From Whitmania pigra (Eukaryota > Annelida > Clitellata > Hirudinida > Haemopidae), in assembly GCA_021613335.1 (NCBI GenBank), contig JAJTWR010000021.1, positions 945,001 to 1,009,000 on the forward strand: a stretch of DNA of 64,000 nt, read 5' to 3'. This document shows positions 40,483-52,466 of the stretch, piece after piece. The notes below the pieces were generated by a model. It saw nothing but the letters and a program-made list of their open reading frames with translations, had not been told where the DNA came from and ran no database searches. Both the position numbers and the translations under genes were made by a program. The first letter of the stretch is position 1, and every line of letters begins with the position of its first letter.

Positions 40483-42497
40483 TGGCGGATATCGCTAAAT
40501 TTCTGGAACTATTTGCGAAACAAATGAAAACCCGGGTTCGTTCAATTGCTGAGAATTCTACGACCATCCCTAATTTCATGCCTTTCGAACCGAACAAAGA
40601 GTTGTGGTGTGACTACATGAGTCGGTTTCAAACATTTACAAAAGCAAACTCTATTCCGACCTAAAAAATTACTCAAGTTTTTCTCACAAACAAGTCAACT
40701 TCAATTTACAAACTCTTGCAAACTGCGGCTTCACAAAAGACAATTCCATGTGAAGTCAATAAGTTAGAATTTTCGGAAATTCAAGCAGTAATGATGGAAA
40801 ATTTCAACCCCAAAAGATTCATTGTGAAAGAAAGGTTTAGATTTTGGACCGAGATAAAAAGGCAACCTGGCGAGACCATTCAAGAACTCGCGGCGAAAAT
40901 TCGAACAGCAGCTTCTACGTGCGACTTTCCTAGTATTGAGGACACACTCGACGAAGCCTTGAGAACAAGATTTATGTGTTCTGTTGACAACGAGGCGGTT
41001 CTCAAGTCGCTTTTCAAAATTCCAGAAGATGAATTAACTTTCAATCGGGCAGTTGAAATCGCTACGGAAGTGGAAGAATCTTCTAAGGTCGCCAAAGCCA
41101 CAGTACACAGCACACCGGACGAACCTGTAATGAAAGTGTTCAAATCTGCCGGCAACAAACAAGAAAAAGTAAATTTCAAACCAAGACGCAAGGTACAACA
41201 GCTCTCTAAATTTCCATTCCCGAAAGGGACGTGTCCAAGATGTGGAACAAAAGGACACCACGCCAATGATTGCAGGCATGTCAAAACTGAATGCAACTTT
41301 TGTGGAATCATAGGACATTTAGAAAAAGCTTGTTTAAAGAAAAAGTTCAAAAGAGAGAGAAAAGTGAATTCAATCCATACAATTCCGAGCCACTCTCCTC
41401 TCATACAGAGTATACAAATTGCAAATTCAGAATTTGTTTTCGAGTTGGACAGCGGAGCCAGGGATAACTTTTGCTCAATGGAAGTGTGGACCAAGTGGGG
41501 AAAACCCAAGCTAACACCTTCCAGTACGAAATATATTTCCGCAACAGGGGACTCCATTCCGAACTTAGGAGTCTGCGAAATGATGGTTTCGACATCAGAC
41601 CTTCAAGAAGTACCTCTAGAATTCAATGTAACCAAGTTGCCAAAACTCAACATTCTTGGAAGGAAAGCCATAGTTGAATTGCAAATCGATATGTCAAACT
41701 TGCTACGCAATCATGTTTTCAAGGTTGATGAAGAAACGGATTCAAAAACCGTCGAAAAAGCATGTCTCAAAATTTGCCACGATTTCAAAGAATGTTTCGA
41801 GCAAGATCTTGGTTGTTTGAAAGATTTCGAACTAGAGGTAAAATTCAAACAGGAAGCAACGCCAATTTTTGTCAAAGCAAGAACAGTTCTATTTGCAATT
41901 AAGGAAGATCTGAATCAGGCTCTTGATGCAGGAATAAAGAAAGGGATTTGGATCCCAACACACTTCAATGATTACGGAACTCCGATAGTTCCGATTCGAA
42001 AGAGTCTGAGACCAGGCGAAAAGAAAGCTAAGTTTCGAATCTGCGGAGATTATTCGGTGACCGTAAATTCCCAGTTGGAACCTCATCGATACCCAATGCC
42101 ACTGCCGGAGAATCTTATGAGAAAACTTGGAGGAAGTCGTTACTTCAGCAAGATTGATTTAGCAGATGCATTCAATCAAATCAAACTCGCTCCTATGAGT
42201 CAACAAAAACTAGCGTTGACCACAAATAGAGGAGTTTTACTTCAAACGAGACTACCTTTTGGAATAATTTCAGCTCCAGGTTACTTTCAAGAAATAATGG
42301 ACAGATTGACGTGTGATCTACAAGGAGTCGCAGTCTATCTAGACGACATTCTTGTCGGTGGTTCCAACTCCAAAGAACATCTTCAAAACCTGAAAGCTTT
42401 ACTACATAGGTTACGAGACAAAGGATTGAGATGCAATAAAAACAAGTGCATTTTTGCAAAAGATTCTGGGACTCGTTATTTAAAAAAGCGGGATTGA
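40483..42497 (+). pseudogene. Gypsy gag-pol: gag, protease, reverse transcriptase
   Basis: Starts ATG GCG GAT at 40483. A TAA stop at 40662-40664 breaks gag after about 60 residues; the frame then continues from about 40665 to 42497 without another stop. Gag features include two CCHC zinc knuckles (CPRCGTKGHHANDC and CNFCGIIGHLEKAC, about 41230-41340). The protease active site appears as ELDSGA (near 41440). Reverse transcriptase motifs follow: FRICGDYS, FSKIDLADAF, LPFGIISAPGYFQ and the catalytic YLDDILV (near 42337). The frame shifts at about 42497 where RT meets the connection domain. Not functional as it stands. Confidence 0.93.
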
Positions 42498-42519
42498 AAG
42501 GGGGAGACGTGCGGATGCT

Positions 42520-43318
42520 TTGGCGAACATGCCAAGGCCAACAAATATATCAACATTACGTTCATTTTTGGGATCAGTGCAGTTCTACCACAAATTCATC
42601 CCAAACCTTTCGACCATTGCAGAGCCGTTGACGAGTCTAACCAGAAAAGAAACACCCTGGATTTGGAGTTCGAAAGCAGAGAGGTCGTTTCAAAAGTTGA
42701 AGGATATCTTGGCGAAGGAGGTGCAGCTTGCGCATTTTGATAAAACTCTTCCTTTGGGAATTGCGTGTGATGCATCAGATGTGGGCATCGGTGCAGTTTT
42801 GTTCCACCGATATCCGGATAGAAGTGAACGACCAATTTTACATGTTTCAAAGACACTTTCAAATGCACAAAACAGACGGAACGATCTTACGTCCAACAAG
42901 AGAACGAACAACACCAAATTCGATGTCGGGAAACCCTGTTACGTACAACGCATCGGTCCGGGTAAGGATCCCGGCAATTGTAGTTCAAGTCTTGGGACCT
43001 CGCCATGCTTTGATACGGGCCGTGCCAAAAGGACCTACTTGGAAGAGGCACGTTGAGCAGTTGAGGCCCAGACACGTGGTAGAGGAAGACGATGACCCAG
43101 GCATGGTGCCGGGTCCCACAACTTCAAGAAATGTTCCACTTACAACAACCATACGAACAACTGTGCAACCGCCGAGAAGACCCAGAGGTCGACCAAGAGG
43201 ACGAAGAAACTTCCAGCGACCAAACCTACCGGATCAAGGAATTACCCTGCCTAGACGGTCAGAAAGATTACGCCTCAAAGCTCTGGGATACTCTTCGGCT
43301 GGCGCGGAGGTGTTGTGA
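42520..43318 (+). pseudogene. Gypsy RNase H start fused to integrase C-terminus
   Basis: One frame (42520-42900) carries the connection/RNase H start: FLGSVQFYHKFIPNL, TPW, and ACDASDVGIGAVL with the first RNase H aspartate. It then breaks. From about 42910 the sequence is the chromodomain-like/SH3 end of integrase, in a shifted frame: PAIVVQVLGPRHALIRAVP, TWKRHVEQLRPRH and a basic Pro/Arg tail ending at 43318. Most of RNase H, the HHCC zinc domain and the DDE core are absent. The deletion joins two parts normally about 1-1.5 kb apart. Confidence 0.85.
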
Positions 43319-43544
43319 CGTCATCTTGGGTATAAAAGGAACTGGCCTCGGGAGCGAGGGAGTTTGGTTCGAGTTCTACGAGTTTTACGGAGTTGATATG
43401 GTTGTTGTACGATAGGGATTGCGAGTTGGTGAGATTACGTACTTGGTAGCCATTAGCAATATTTCGGTTCTAGTTTCTGTTCCTGAATATTTGACCGCCA
43501 ATAAAGTTTTCTGTTCGACTTGTTATTGTTTCAAAGACCCAACA
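43311..43544 (+). repeat. 3' LTR of the Gypsy element (234 bp)
   Basis: Begins TGTTGTGACG and ends CCCAACA. It is uninterrupted: CRE-like TGACGTCA at 43316-43323, TATAAAA at 43331-43337, AATAAA at 43500-43505. A weak purine-rich tract (GGCGCGGAGG) precedes it. It differs from the 5' LTR at two positions that I can see. Confidence 0.95.
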
Positions 43545-43948
43545 TATGTTTTGTCTTCCAGGTACGTTTTCAGATTAGATGCAAAAACTTCCAAAATCCA
43601 CTCCTTAAAAACTGGTCTTGTCACCCAGTCCTTTTGGTTTGACTTCCAAAATACAGGTAACTCGGATTTCACAACAGCTTTCTTCTTGAAAGCCCTGGGG
43701 CCCTCTCTATTGTAAACCAGCGGGGGTTTCACCTTGAAAAAGGAGTATCTGCAATTTATTGGCTTGTGCCCTGGAAGTCTCTGAACCTCCCTGGTGATAT
43801 AACTCCTGTTGGACATTCTCATCCAGAAGAGGTCAGTTTCAATGCTATTGCACCAATGATCAGGACTGTAGCTTTCTTCCTGAATGAGCCCCTGGAACCC
43901 CTCAGATAACCTTTTGCCAGCAATGGCTGTTTCACCATGCATGACCAC
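43545..43948 (-). pseudogene. Tigger/JRK-like transposase, 5' fragment
   Basis: The minus-strand frame matches a pogo/Tigger (JRK-like) transposase: GKRLSEGFQ, SPDHWCNSIETDLFWMRM (the first catalytic-aspartate region, usually Y-N-A-D-E-T-G-L-F-W), PLVYNREGPRAFK, WVTRPVFKEW and YLEDK. It stops at the Gypsy boundary (duplication TATGT) and continues at 38211 downward. The N-terminal DNA-binding part was not recovered above 43948. The DET motif is changed to ETD, so it was already decayed or diverged. Confidence 0.82.
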
Positions 43949-46427
43949 ACAGTGGATCCCACCTCTTTACTGGAAACAATGAAACCACCCCCAAAAATAA
44001 GCCCTAGCGCCTTTCTCGGGGCAAAAATTATTATAAGACACTGTTATTTCCAGGAAACCCCGGCATTTAACACTAGAGAGCAGGGGAGGTGTCCATTGTG
44101 TGATCAACAGTCTTTCGTCAGGGCACTCTTTATTGTGAAACATTTTTGAAAAATTAAAGAAATTCAGGTGACAGTCATATCTCTATTAGTATAACAACAA
44201 TTTAAATGTGACACGTAATGCTTAGCTTCACAAAGCGGGAGGAGCCATGTGTTTTGGTATTAGCCCCTTATGGTTCACACTAACCTTACGTCAGCTCGCC
44301 CCACTAAATATCCAGTTACTCGGCATCTACCGTCAGGGAGCATTGACTCATCGGTTTCCCCAGGGCGTCAAACCCCTCCTTGACACCGAATAGCTCAAAC
44401 TCCCATCACTTCTAGACTCTTAAATTAAGTCTTGCCGAAGTTCCACTAATTTAACCATTCACTCAAAATCAGAACTCAAAAAGAAACCAAACAACGATCC
44501 ATTTTACAATTTTTCAACACGACGTATTGATTTCATGAATAGTAAAGATGTATGGGATTGTATTGTCTTTGAAACTCGAGTTACAATACACAGAAATTGT
44601 CAGATATATTCATCACTCCTTCCCTCAGCCAAATTGCCAGAAAGGAAACATTAAGATCAAGCACACGTACAGGGAAATCATGAGTAAGAATAAAGTTTAA
44701 GGCCCTTAATGAAAATGAATGAAAATAAATGATGGGAATGAATGCAACTTTAACTTAAGCAGACCACAAATTAAACCAAAAATCATAGATGAAGTCAAAT
44801 AACAAACACAATGGCAATCAAAATGGCACATCTGGACAGCTAACATCCAAAGATTCCAATGACCACAATCCCACACAATTGTTGGTTGGGACTCAAACCA
44901 GACTGGATTAATTGGCAGGACAGTAATACTAACTGGTGTTTAATACTAGGCTTTAAATGAAGCCAAGGTGAGATAAAAGCTGAGAACACAAGATTCAGGT
45001 CATCCACAACCCATTTCAGGTTGCAGTGACAAATCACATGGTCAGCAGTGACCTAATTATGAAGACTGGCAGAGTAATTGACTGAACAGTATCACTCGAC
45101 TTACAAAAGCTAATTAGCTACATCTGAAGATAAACTTCAAAAAAGAAAGAACAGGTTAGAGTTTAGACAATCGTTAATGGAAGTCGAGTTAACCTGATGA
45201 TTCGAATTGGCGGTTCGACGTCCAAAGTCGGAAGAGATTTTGGCTGGATGTATTGGGGACGAGATGTGAAGAAGATATCGATCAGATCACAGATATTAGC
45301 ATAAGGAAACTGCACGTCAACATCCATATATATTGAGCAACTTCAGAGCGTGACCAACATCATGCATATGAGGTGAATGTATTAATTAAAAGCTGTCAAA
45401 AATACCAGCAAGAGATGATACTATCTTCAAATTGTTCATTACTATCTTCACTCATCTAAGGCTGGTGACAGGAACTCAAAACTACCAAAGACTTTGAAAT
45501 AGCGACCTAACTTAAGAGGGCAGCCAAATCGGGAATGACAAATGCAACGATCTCGAGAGGTGAAAGACGATCCACATGGTAAACCAAGATAAAAAAAGTT
45601 TCTTAAAAACCTTTCCAGAAACAGAAAGGAATACCTCCTACAAAGCAGAATATAATAAGAGGTGAAGTTAATTTTAATCCTGCCCTTTCCGAACAATAAC
45701 GAAAGCATGCTAAAAGACATCAACGAGTTTCAAATATTCATGAGACTATTGATTTCCTTTAAAAATCTAATAAAACATCATTGCACAGCATCATTACCTG
45801 CAACCATTTGACTATTCATTCAGCTATTCATCGAGCACAAATGGGGCAGAGCAAAATTAATGAAACAGCTCAAAGAAGAACTAGAGCCCTCTCTGGCAGT
45901 TTTCGAGTCATATCTTTACACTTAGGGGTATTTACAGACATATACGAACAGTGGTGAATGAAAATGCTTCCATCCATGCAGGCAGTCTAAGCAACGAAGC
46001 AGACGACAAATTACTACAAATGGCTAACAAAAACAGATGAATCAATCCTCCGCTTCGTACGGACCCCGAGCAGACCGTAACAATCAAACCACAAAAAATC
46101 CCCATAACTTGCTAGGATCACGTCGTCATTTGTTTTTCATTAAATTGCAATTCACTGGAAGTGACAAATAACAGAATTATTCATCTTTTTCAATATAAAT
46201 TCTTTTTGTACTTTGACAATTAAAAATTCAAGGTGTTGTAAACACCATTAAAGCAGTCATCCTCATAAGAAAAAGCATGAAGATGACCAATATTATCATT
46301 ATTTTGAGAGATGGTGCCAAAGGTAGCTTGCAATGGTATCAAAATTACAGGATAATAGAAATTTAAAATTGCTATTATGGATGATGATTATTATTATTAT
46401 ACGAGGAGCTTAACAAGCAGCAAAACA
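43949..46427. other. gene-less stretch
   Basis: It should include more of the decayed Tigger element and the 3' UTR of the Nudix gene. I recognise no coding sequence. A more GC-balanced stretch at 44220-44420 has no match that I know. Confidence 0.45.
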
Positions 46428-49400
46428 TCAGGCTGGCGAAACTGCCACTGCCTTCACAGGCGATGCTTGTTGGAGTCCATTCTGTTGTTGTTGCTGCGGA
46501 GGCTGTGTCTCAATCCTCTGCTTCAACAACACATCCAGGTAAATGCCCTGTTCGGGCCTGTGCAGACCCAAATGTTGGCGGGCCTCTATTGTGGAAAACC
46601 ATTTGCGCTTACGACCTGCAGATCGTTTTAAGTATTAATGTTGTAATAAATTAATACCGTAACACGTAAATATGCATACATCCCTAGAAAAACCTCTTAT
46701 GCCAAAGTTAGAACCATTAATCAATTGATTTGATTATTAAAGCAACTTAAACTTTAATAACAACAATTTAATTCCGATAATAATTAACCCAAATAATACT
46801 ATTAAGAACATAACAATAACAATGAGGAACCTAAAGCAAGCACATTGAAATACAACTCACCAAGACTCTTTTCTTCCCACTCGTCACATATGTGCTCCAC
46901 TATGAGGAGGAACACTGAGGTCTTTGTCTTGCAATTGGGATTCTATATAAAAAAAAAACATAACTAACAACTGGAGTCATACTTCATCCAATCATCAGCT
47001 GTTGTAGCAAAAATAGTATGTGAAAAATGAGATCACAAAAATCTCCATGACTTCGACAATCACAAGATTTCAGTTTTCCAAACATGGCAATGCAACATTT
47101 CTTATAATTTGATAAACATTTTACATGAAGACATCAGTTCTTACAAAAAGTAAGAAGTGTGCAGCTAAATATAATTACAAGAATTTTCTAAATCAATTAA
47201 ATTATATCAATTAGCTAATTATAGGAAACTGAAAACTTTGGACTGTTGTCTCGGGGCCTTGATAACATCATGTTATTCAATAATTTATTTACATAAAAAA
47301 ATATTGCAATAAATATGTATTACCTAGAATAATGCAATAAAGTATTTAATAATTACTTGTTGCAATCTTTAAAATATCCCAACTCAAAGGAATTGCTGCA
47401 TAAATGAAAACATTACATCATTACATCACGCTACCCGTCAAATTCAAGTGGACCATTAGAATTGTCATATTCCAAAAGGTAATGAAATAAAAATGAGAAA
47501 TTTTAAATAAATGCTTGTTCTAAAGGAATATAAAAAAAAAAACAAGTTCTTAAATGGGACTTCAATTCCATCTAAAAAATCACTCATGCAGCCCTTGTCC
47601 TTAATTCTTACACTCCACAAAATGGACTCAAGTTCAAATGGAGCTAACTTTCTGGCTGTCTCTGGTGAACCACTTTAAACCTGCCTCAACCACTTTATTG
47701 ATACCCAACAATGTTACTTTAGGCTCTATATCCAAGCACCATTATTTTGCAACTTTTTAAAATTCAAATAAAGTCTAAAATGTTTATGGACAATTGAAAC
47801 ATTCAGCATTCTGCTTAAAAGCCATTCTTTTGCCTTTATTGTTTACAGAGGCAAACGAACACACTCATTCATGTAATTGTTCATTTGCACGTGCTTTGAT
47901 GTACAACTCCATACAAGTAACACACAACCCGTCCTTCTCAGAATGTTTCAATGTGCCCTTGAGTCATTTACTCAAGTACTTTGTTATCTTCAAACACAAA
48001 CATCATAAATTATATAATCTTGATCATCATCATTGTGATTAACATAAATTTCATGCTCAGATTCATACGGAGAGAATATCTTCGCATAATTTTCAGCCAA
48101 AAAACTCAAAGAATTCTCCCATAAATGACCCTCTTCATCAGGAATTCAAAATGACCTCAAAAAAGATTCTCAAGCAAATCCTCTAAAAACACTGCCAACT
48201 AGCAAAACTAATGTCACAGCAAATTGAAGTTACAAAGACTCATGTAAAGTTGGTAAAGTCAATAGGCCAAGTAAAGATGAACTTAATGTTGCTGCGAGGC
48301 AAGTTACAGATCAATTAACAATTAATTAATAAATGCAAATCCATCAAGCTGATTAAAGTGGCCACAGTATGATTACCCATGCAGAAGGTTATCACAGAAT
48401 TAATAATGAATGAATATTTAATCGAGACAAGCCATAACATTGGCAATAAATAAAATGCAACCTAATTAGCAAGATATTTGTGATATCAGCTCATTAACTC
48501 ATATTTCACGGTAATATAACCTTCATGCTGACTCAACATATCTGAGCAGCTGTATAATGTTATATTCAAGGGGAAAGTTGATGATAATGATGCCAATGAT
48601 AACAACAGCAATTACCATGACAACCACAAAGATGTCCACAAATATGTTTGCCAATATATGATGGCAATTTATAAATAAACATATTATAATAAAAAATTAT
48701 AATAAAACAAATTATTATTAAATATTTGCAAACCACTGACATGCTTCATTATGAACTGAAACAAAATCATTTAGAAACATTTCTTCTATTTGTGAGTTAA
48801 TAATTCAACTAATTCAAATTGAATTGTGGATTCAATGGAATCGTATTTCTTGACATTATATTAAAGATATTTTAAAAGTTCTTGAGCAGAGAATAAACAA
48901 ATGTACAAATGTACACATGTACAAATCATAGCACAATTGCAAAGATACTTAATGTGCTCAAAGCAAGAGCAACTCAGCATTTTAAGACTTGTTCGAAAAC
49001 AATTCAAGTCAAACATCCGCTGACAGTATGATGTGCAAAACAAACAGCAATGGAAACTTTCCATCTTTAAGCAAAAATTACAAAATGTTGCCTCATTTAA
49101 AAGACTTAAGAGAACATAAAAACAAAACATAAATCACATGCTTGTGAGAAACATCAAAAATGTAAATAAATAAAATGTTACCCTCAAGAATTGAAGGATA
49201 AACATTGATTCAACATGAGAAGTCAACTTAAAAAAGAATTTGAAAAAAGTGTTAAACAAAGAAGTTCTTTTTAGTTATTAGAGTGGCTAAGTACCTTAAC
49301 AGCAATATTATGTAGTAATAAAGTCATTCCTTTATAGTTAAAGTATTAGGATCACATAGGGTGACCGAGCTGAGACATGTGATGTCAAAACTAGCTCTGT

Positions 49401-50429
49401 TCAAACAACATGGGACAGCATTTAAAACAACATTAGTAAATTTCCCTTTGCAAAAATATCATAGAAAACATCAATATAATAAGTAATAAAATTAGTCTAA
49501 GAGTCAGAAATATGAGAGGAAAAACACTTCTCATAATGAAAAGCAACAAGTACCGAGGTATCTCTAGGTCAGTTTACATGTCAAGATCTATTGAAATCAA
49601 AGCTTCAGGTTCCAGATGAAACACTTTACACAAATAATTGTTACACATTTAGATAATCTTGATAAAAATTTTTGAATTCATTGCTCTATTCACAGCATAT
49701 TCAACACCATCATCATTATCAGTACTTTTCAATAACCTACTGTCACAAATGTGTCTCCATGACAAGCTCTGCAATTAAAAGTCACAACATGCCTCATGAT
49801 CAATCACCTAACTCACCTTAAAGACACCCAAGCACCTTCCCACAAGACCTCGAACACCAGCCTCCTCATAAACCTCTCTCACAGCTGCTCCACATGCATC
49901 CTCCTTGGGTTCGATACCTCCCCCGGGCACGATCCAATGACCTTTGTTGCGACCGGCCGAAATCAACAATATCTATTGACAGTTGTTAGATCGGAAAAAA
50001 ACATTTGAATTAATGTTAAGAAATGAAAATCCGTTGTTCATATTAGCTATATTGATGGCTATATGGCTGATGGCTTTAAAATGAAAGCAGTTAGATTTCC
50101 TGATAAGATATGGATTCTCCACTTATCTCAGCTACAATAATTTTTGATACTAATGATAGCATATCCATTCTAACTGATGACAAAATAAAGAGCTACGATT
50201 GGATCTACAGCCTTGGGTAACACGCAATCACTTGCCTATTTCGATCGCAGCCATGATCAAACAACGAGGAATGAAACCAACGACAAAACACCATATAAAC
50301 ATTCATCTAATTAGGATTAATTCAACAAACCTCTTGTTCAGTTTCGTCACGAACACACACGCAAGCAGCTCTCAGCCTGTATCCGTCTTCATCGTAAATG
50401 CGAATTGAGTTAATTTTTTCTTTGACCAT
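46428..50429 (-). CDS. diphosphoinositol polyphosphate phosphohydrolase (NUDT3/4-like)
   Basis: Nudix enzymes of this family remove the beta-phosphate from inositol pyrophosphates and cleave diadenosine polyphosphates; they are cytosolic and need Mg2+. Exons (minus): 50429-50331, 49972-49817, 46942-46861 and 46615-46428; they sum to 175 codons including stop (174 aa, human NUDT3 172). Exon 1 reads RIYDEDGYRLRAACVCVRDE. Exon 2 holds GHWIVPGGG and the Nudix box, of form G-x5-E-x7-REV-x-EE-AGV (GGIEPKEDACGAAVREVYEE). Exon 3 has LLIVE and DEWEEK. Exon 4 has RKRKWFSTIEA, then KQRIETQPP and a short poly-Gln tail. All junctions are GT-AG with matching phases. Intron 2 is 2.9 kb, unusually long here. 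The gene is divergent from the TEP gene. NUDT3 cannot be separated from NUDT4 or NUDT10/11. Confidence 0.93.
46943..49816 (-). other. 2.9-kb intron of the Nudix gene
   Basis: AT-rich and without coding signals or clear transposon ends. The open frames inside it (for example 47794-48042 and 48861-49130) show no family resemblance. Confidence 0.6.
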
Positions 50430-52369
50430 GGTTGGGAACAGTGGAGGTAGACAAACTACCGAAGACACAAAGGCTACCTATCGGCAAATAAATAGGAAAA
50501 ACTCGTTAAACTTAACATGCTTCTAGAAATATTTCGTCTGCGCTCCGGCATCTGTGCATTATTGTTCACAAGATGGACGAGAACAGGAAAGCAAACGTAA
50601 CCAAAGAAGACCTAACTTCTAAAAGAAATAATTCAGCTTTTCTAACTTATTACCATTTATTATCAGTAAATTATATAAATAACTTAAAACATAAAACAAA
50701 CCTATTTCATGAGAATTGACTATGGTTAAAGCTCAAGAACCAATAGTGTAACGGCGACCTCACTCATAACATCAATTAAATTTTCGCTACACATTAAAAC
50801 TTATTTATATTTTAAAGTGATTGTTTGCATTGATTAAAGAAACTTCTAAAAATGTATTCTAACCATTTTTAACATCTGACCTATAAAAAAGTCTCTAGGT
50901 CTTGATGCTTCAATAACTAATAGTAAATCTTTAAAATACCTTTTTAATTACATGTATCTTTTATCAATTCTTGGAATATTGTAGCTTCAAAGTAGACCCT
51001 ACTAAAAATAAATAAAAATAACCAAAATGCATGAAGTAGTTTAAAACACTATTACGAAGTTTGCTCTTGAAATATTGCGTTAAATTTATAATAACCAATA
51101 AATACTTGAGCGCAACTGTGGAATTTGATGCGTTAAGATTAAAAAAGTAATATTCTAAATTAATGTGTCCATTAAATGGTGCCACCTCTTCGTATTTATT
51201 TTAGACTTCATTTAGTCTTTAAAATCGGTAATTGGACAATAAATAACTTTCGTCAATGCTCAAAAGATCAAAGAAATGTGTAGGAATTATTGTAATTTTC
51301 GTATTTAATTTATCTCAATGATCGATTTTTTTTATACGTTTTCATAATTTCGTTATTTTTCGCACTCAAAAGAGAAAAATGTTTCAGATATCTCGGATTT
51401 TACCATTAAAATATTTTCAACGTTCACTGCAAACTTTTTTCAGACCGTATTTGGTCTCCCAAAGCTTTAAAGCGATATTAAACGTAGTTTCAATTTTAAT
51501 CATATTCTTCACTTCATAATAACCAATCATACGTGTCATTCAAATCAGAAATACAAATAACACAAAAATATTCATAAATAAAAATATTTAACAGAATTAT
51601 GGATCTTATGGAATAAATACCCGTCCATCTGAGTAATCGAGATAAAATCTTTGAATAGTCTTAGATAAAGATATTAAAAATAAAATAGGGCTAAAAACTT
51701 TCGAGTAGTAGGCACATTGTAACTTGAGCCACAAAATAAAAATAAATGATCAAATATAGTTTATAATATTCATTATCAAAATATGTTTTCCTTGCTTAAT
51801 AAGTTTGCAGCAGTACTATGGTTCGAGAAAATGTCCAGCATTTGTTTCAAACTCTTATTTTTTCCTTTATTTAAATATATTCTGAAAGTAAAAATATGTG
51901 AAATAATATCCAGTTATAATGAGCAATATTTCAATCAATAAAACTATCAGCTGAACTTTGCAATTTGATTTTAATAACTTTATCGATCTACTTGATGTGT
52001 TAGATACGTGTCAGTATCGATCGGAACAACTATTAAAAAAAGTGAATTCACTGCCTGCAGACATTTTCAAAATCGCCACGAGTGATTTTGTTGGCTTGTT
52101 CAAAGGTGAGTCATGGTTACGATGCTTCATAATTCAATTGATATTAACTACATTGAGCTACATCTTATTATATTTAGTCAAACATGAATAATTATTATGA
52201 GAGAAATGCATCTTATTGAGAAAGTTTGACAGAGAAAGAAGGAATCAGACCTTATAAGAAATTTTTCTTTACAAAAGGCGGGCTAGGGTTAAGATAGGTT
52301 ATCAGTTTATAGCGGAGCTGTCAAGGTTCTAAATGCTCAAAGTGCTAATACCTGCAATAACAGTAAATT

Positions 52370-52402
<33 letters not shown>

Positions 52403-52466
52403 TTAAAAAATACGACGTCATTATAGTAATGCCAAATTTAAAAAATAACACGTAATTATATAAATA
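50430..52466. promoter_or_regulatory. 2-kb divergent region between Nudix and TEP genes
   Basis: It separates two start codons on opposite strands and should contain both promoters. An isolated exon-like open stretch lies on the plus strand at about 51955-52107. It ends at a good GTGAGT donor (TTCAAAG|GTGAGTC) but has no in-frame ATG or acceptor, so I do not call it. A (AAT)n run lies at 52370-52402. No specific binding sites identified. Confidence 0.4.

Larger units (their letters stand above)
38212..43544 (+). mobile_element. Ty3/Gypsy LTR retrotransposon, internally deleted
   Basis: Bounded by 234-bp LTRs and a perfect 5-bp target duplication TATGT (38207-38211, 43545-43549). The 5' LTR (38212-40356) is itself split by a hAT insertion at 38232-40134; without that insert it is also 234 bp. 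I see two substitutions between the LTRs, so insertion was recent. Without the hAT the element is about 3.4 kb. It carries gag, protease, reverse transcriptase and the start of RNase H, then jumps to the integrase C-terminus, so most of RNase H and the integrase core are deleted. With stops and frameshifts as well, it cannot be autonomous. Confidence 0.95.

Noticed and set aside
40880..41557. 225-codon minus-strand open frame
   Set aside because: It is the antisense shadow of the Gypsy gag/protease region.
45448..45723. 91-codon minus-strand frame
   Set aside because: Hydrophobic and cysteine-containing but with no recognisable family, signal or splice support.
49905..49920. GGTTCGATACC resembling a tRNA T-arm
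   Set aside because: It is the complement of the Nudix-box codons in exon 2 of the Nudix gene.
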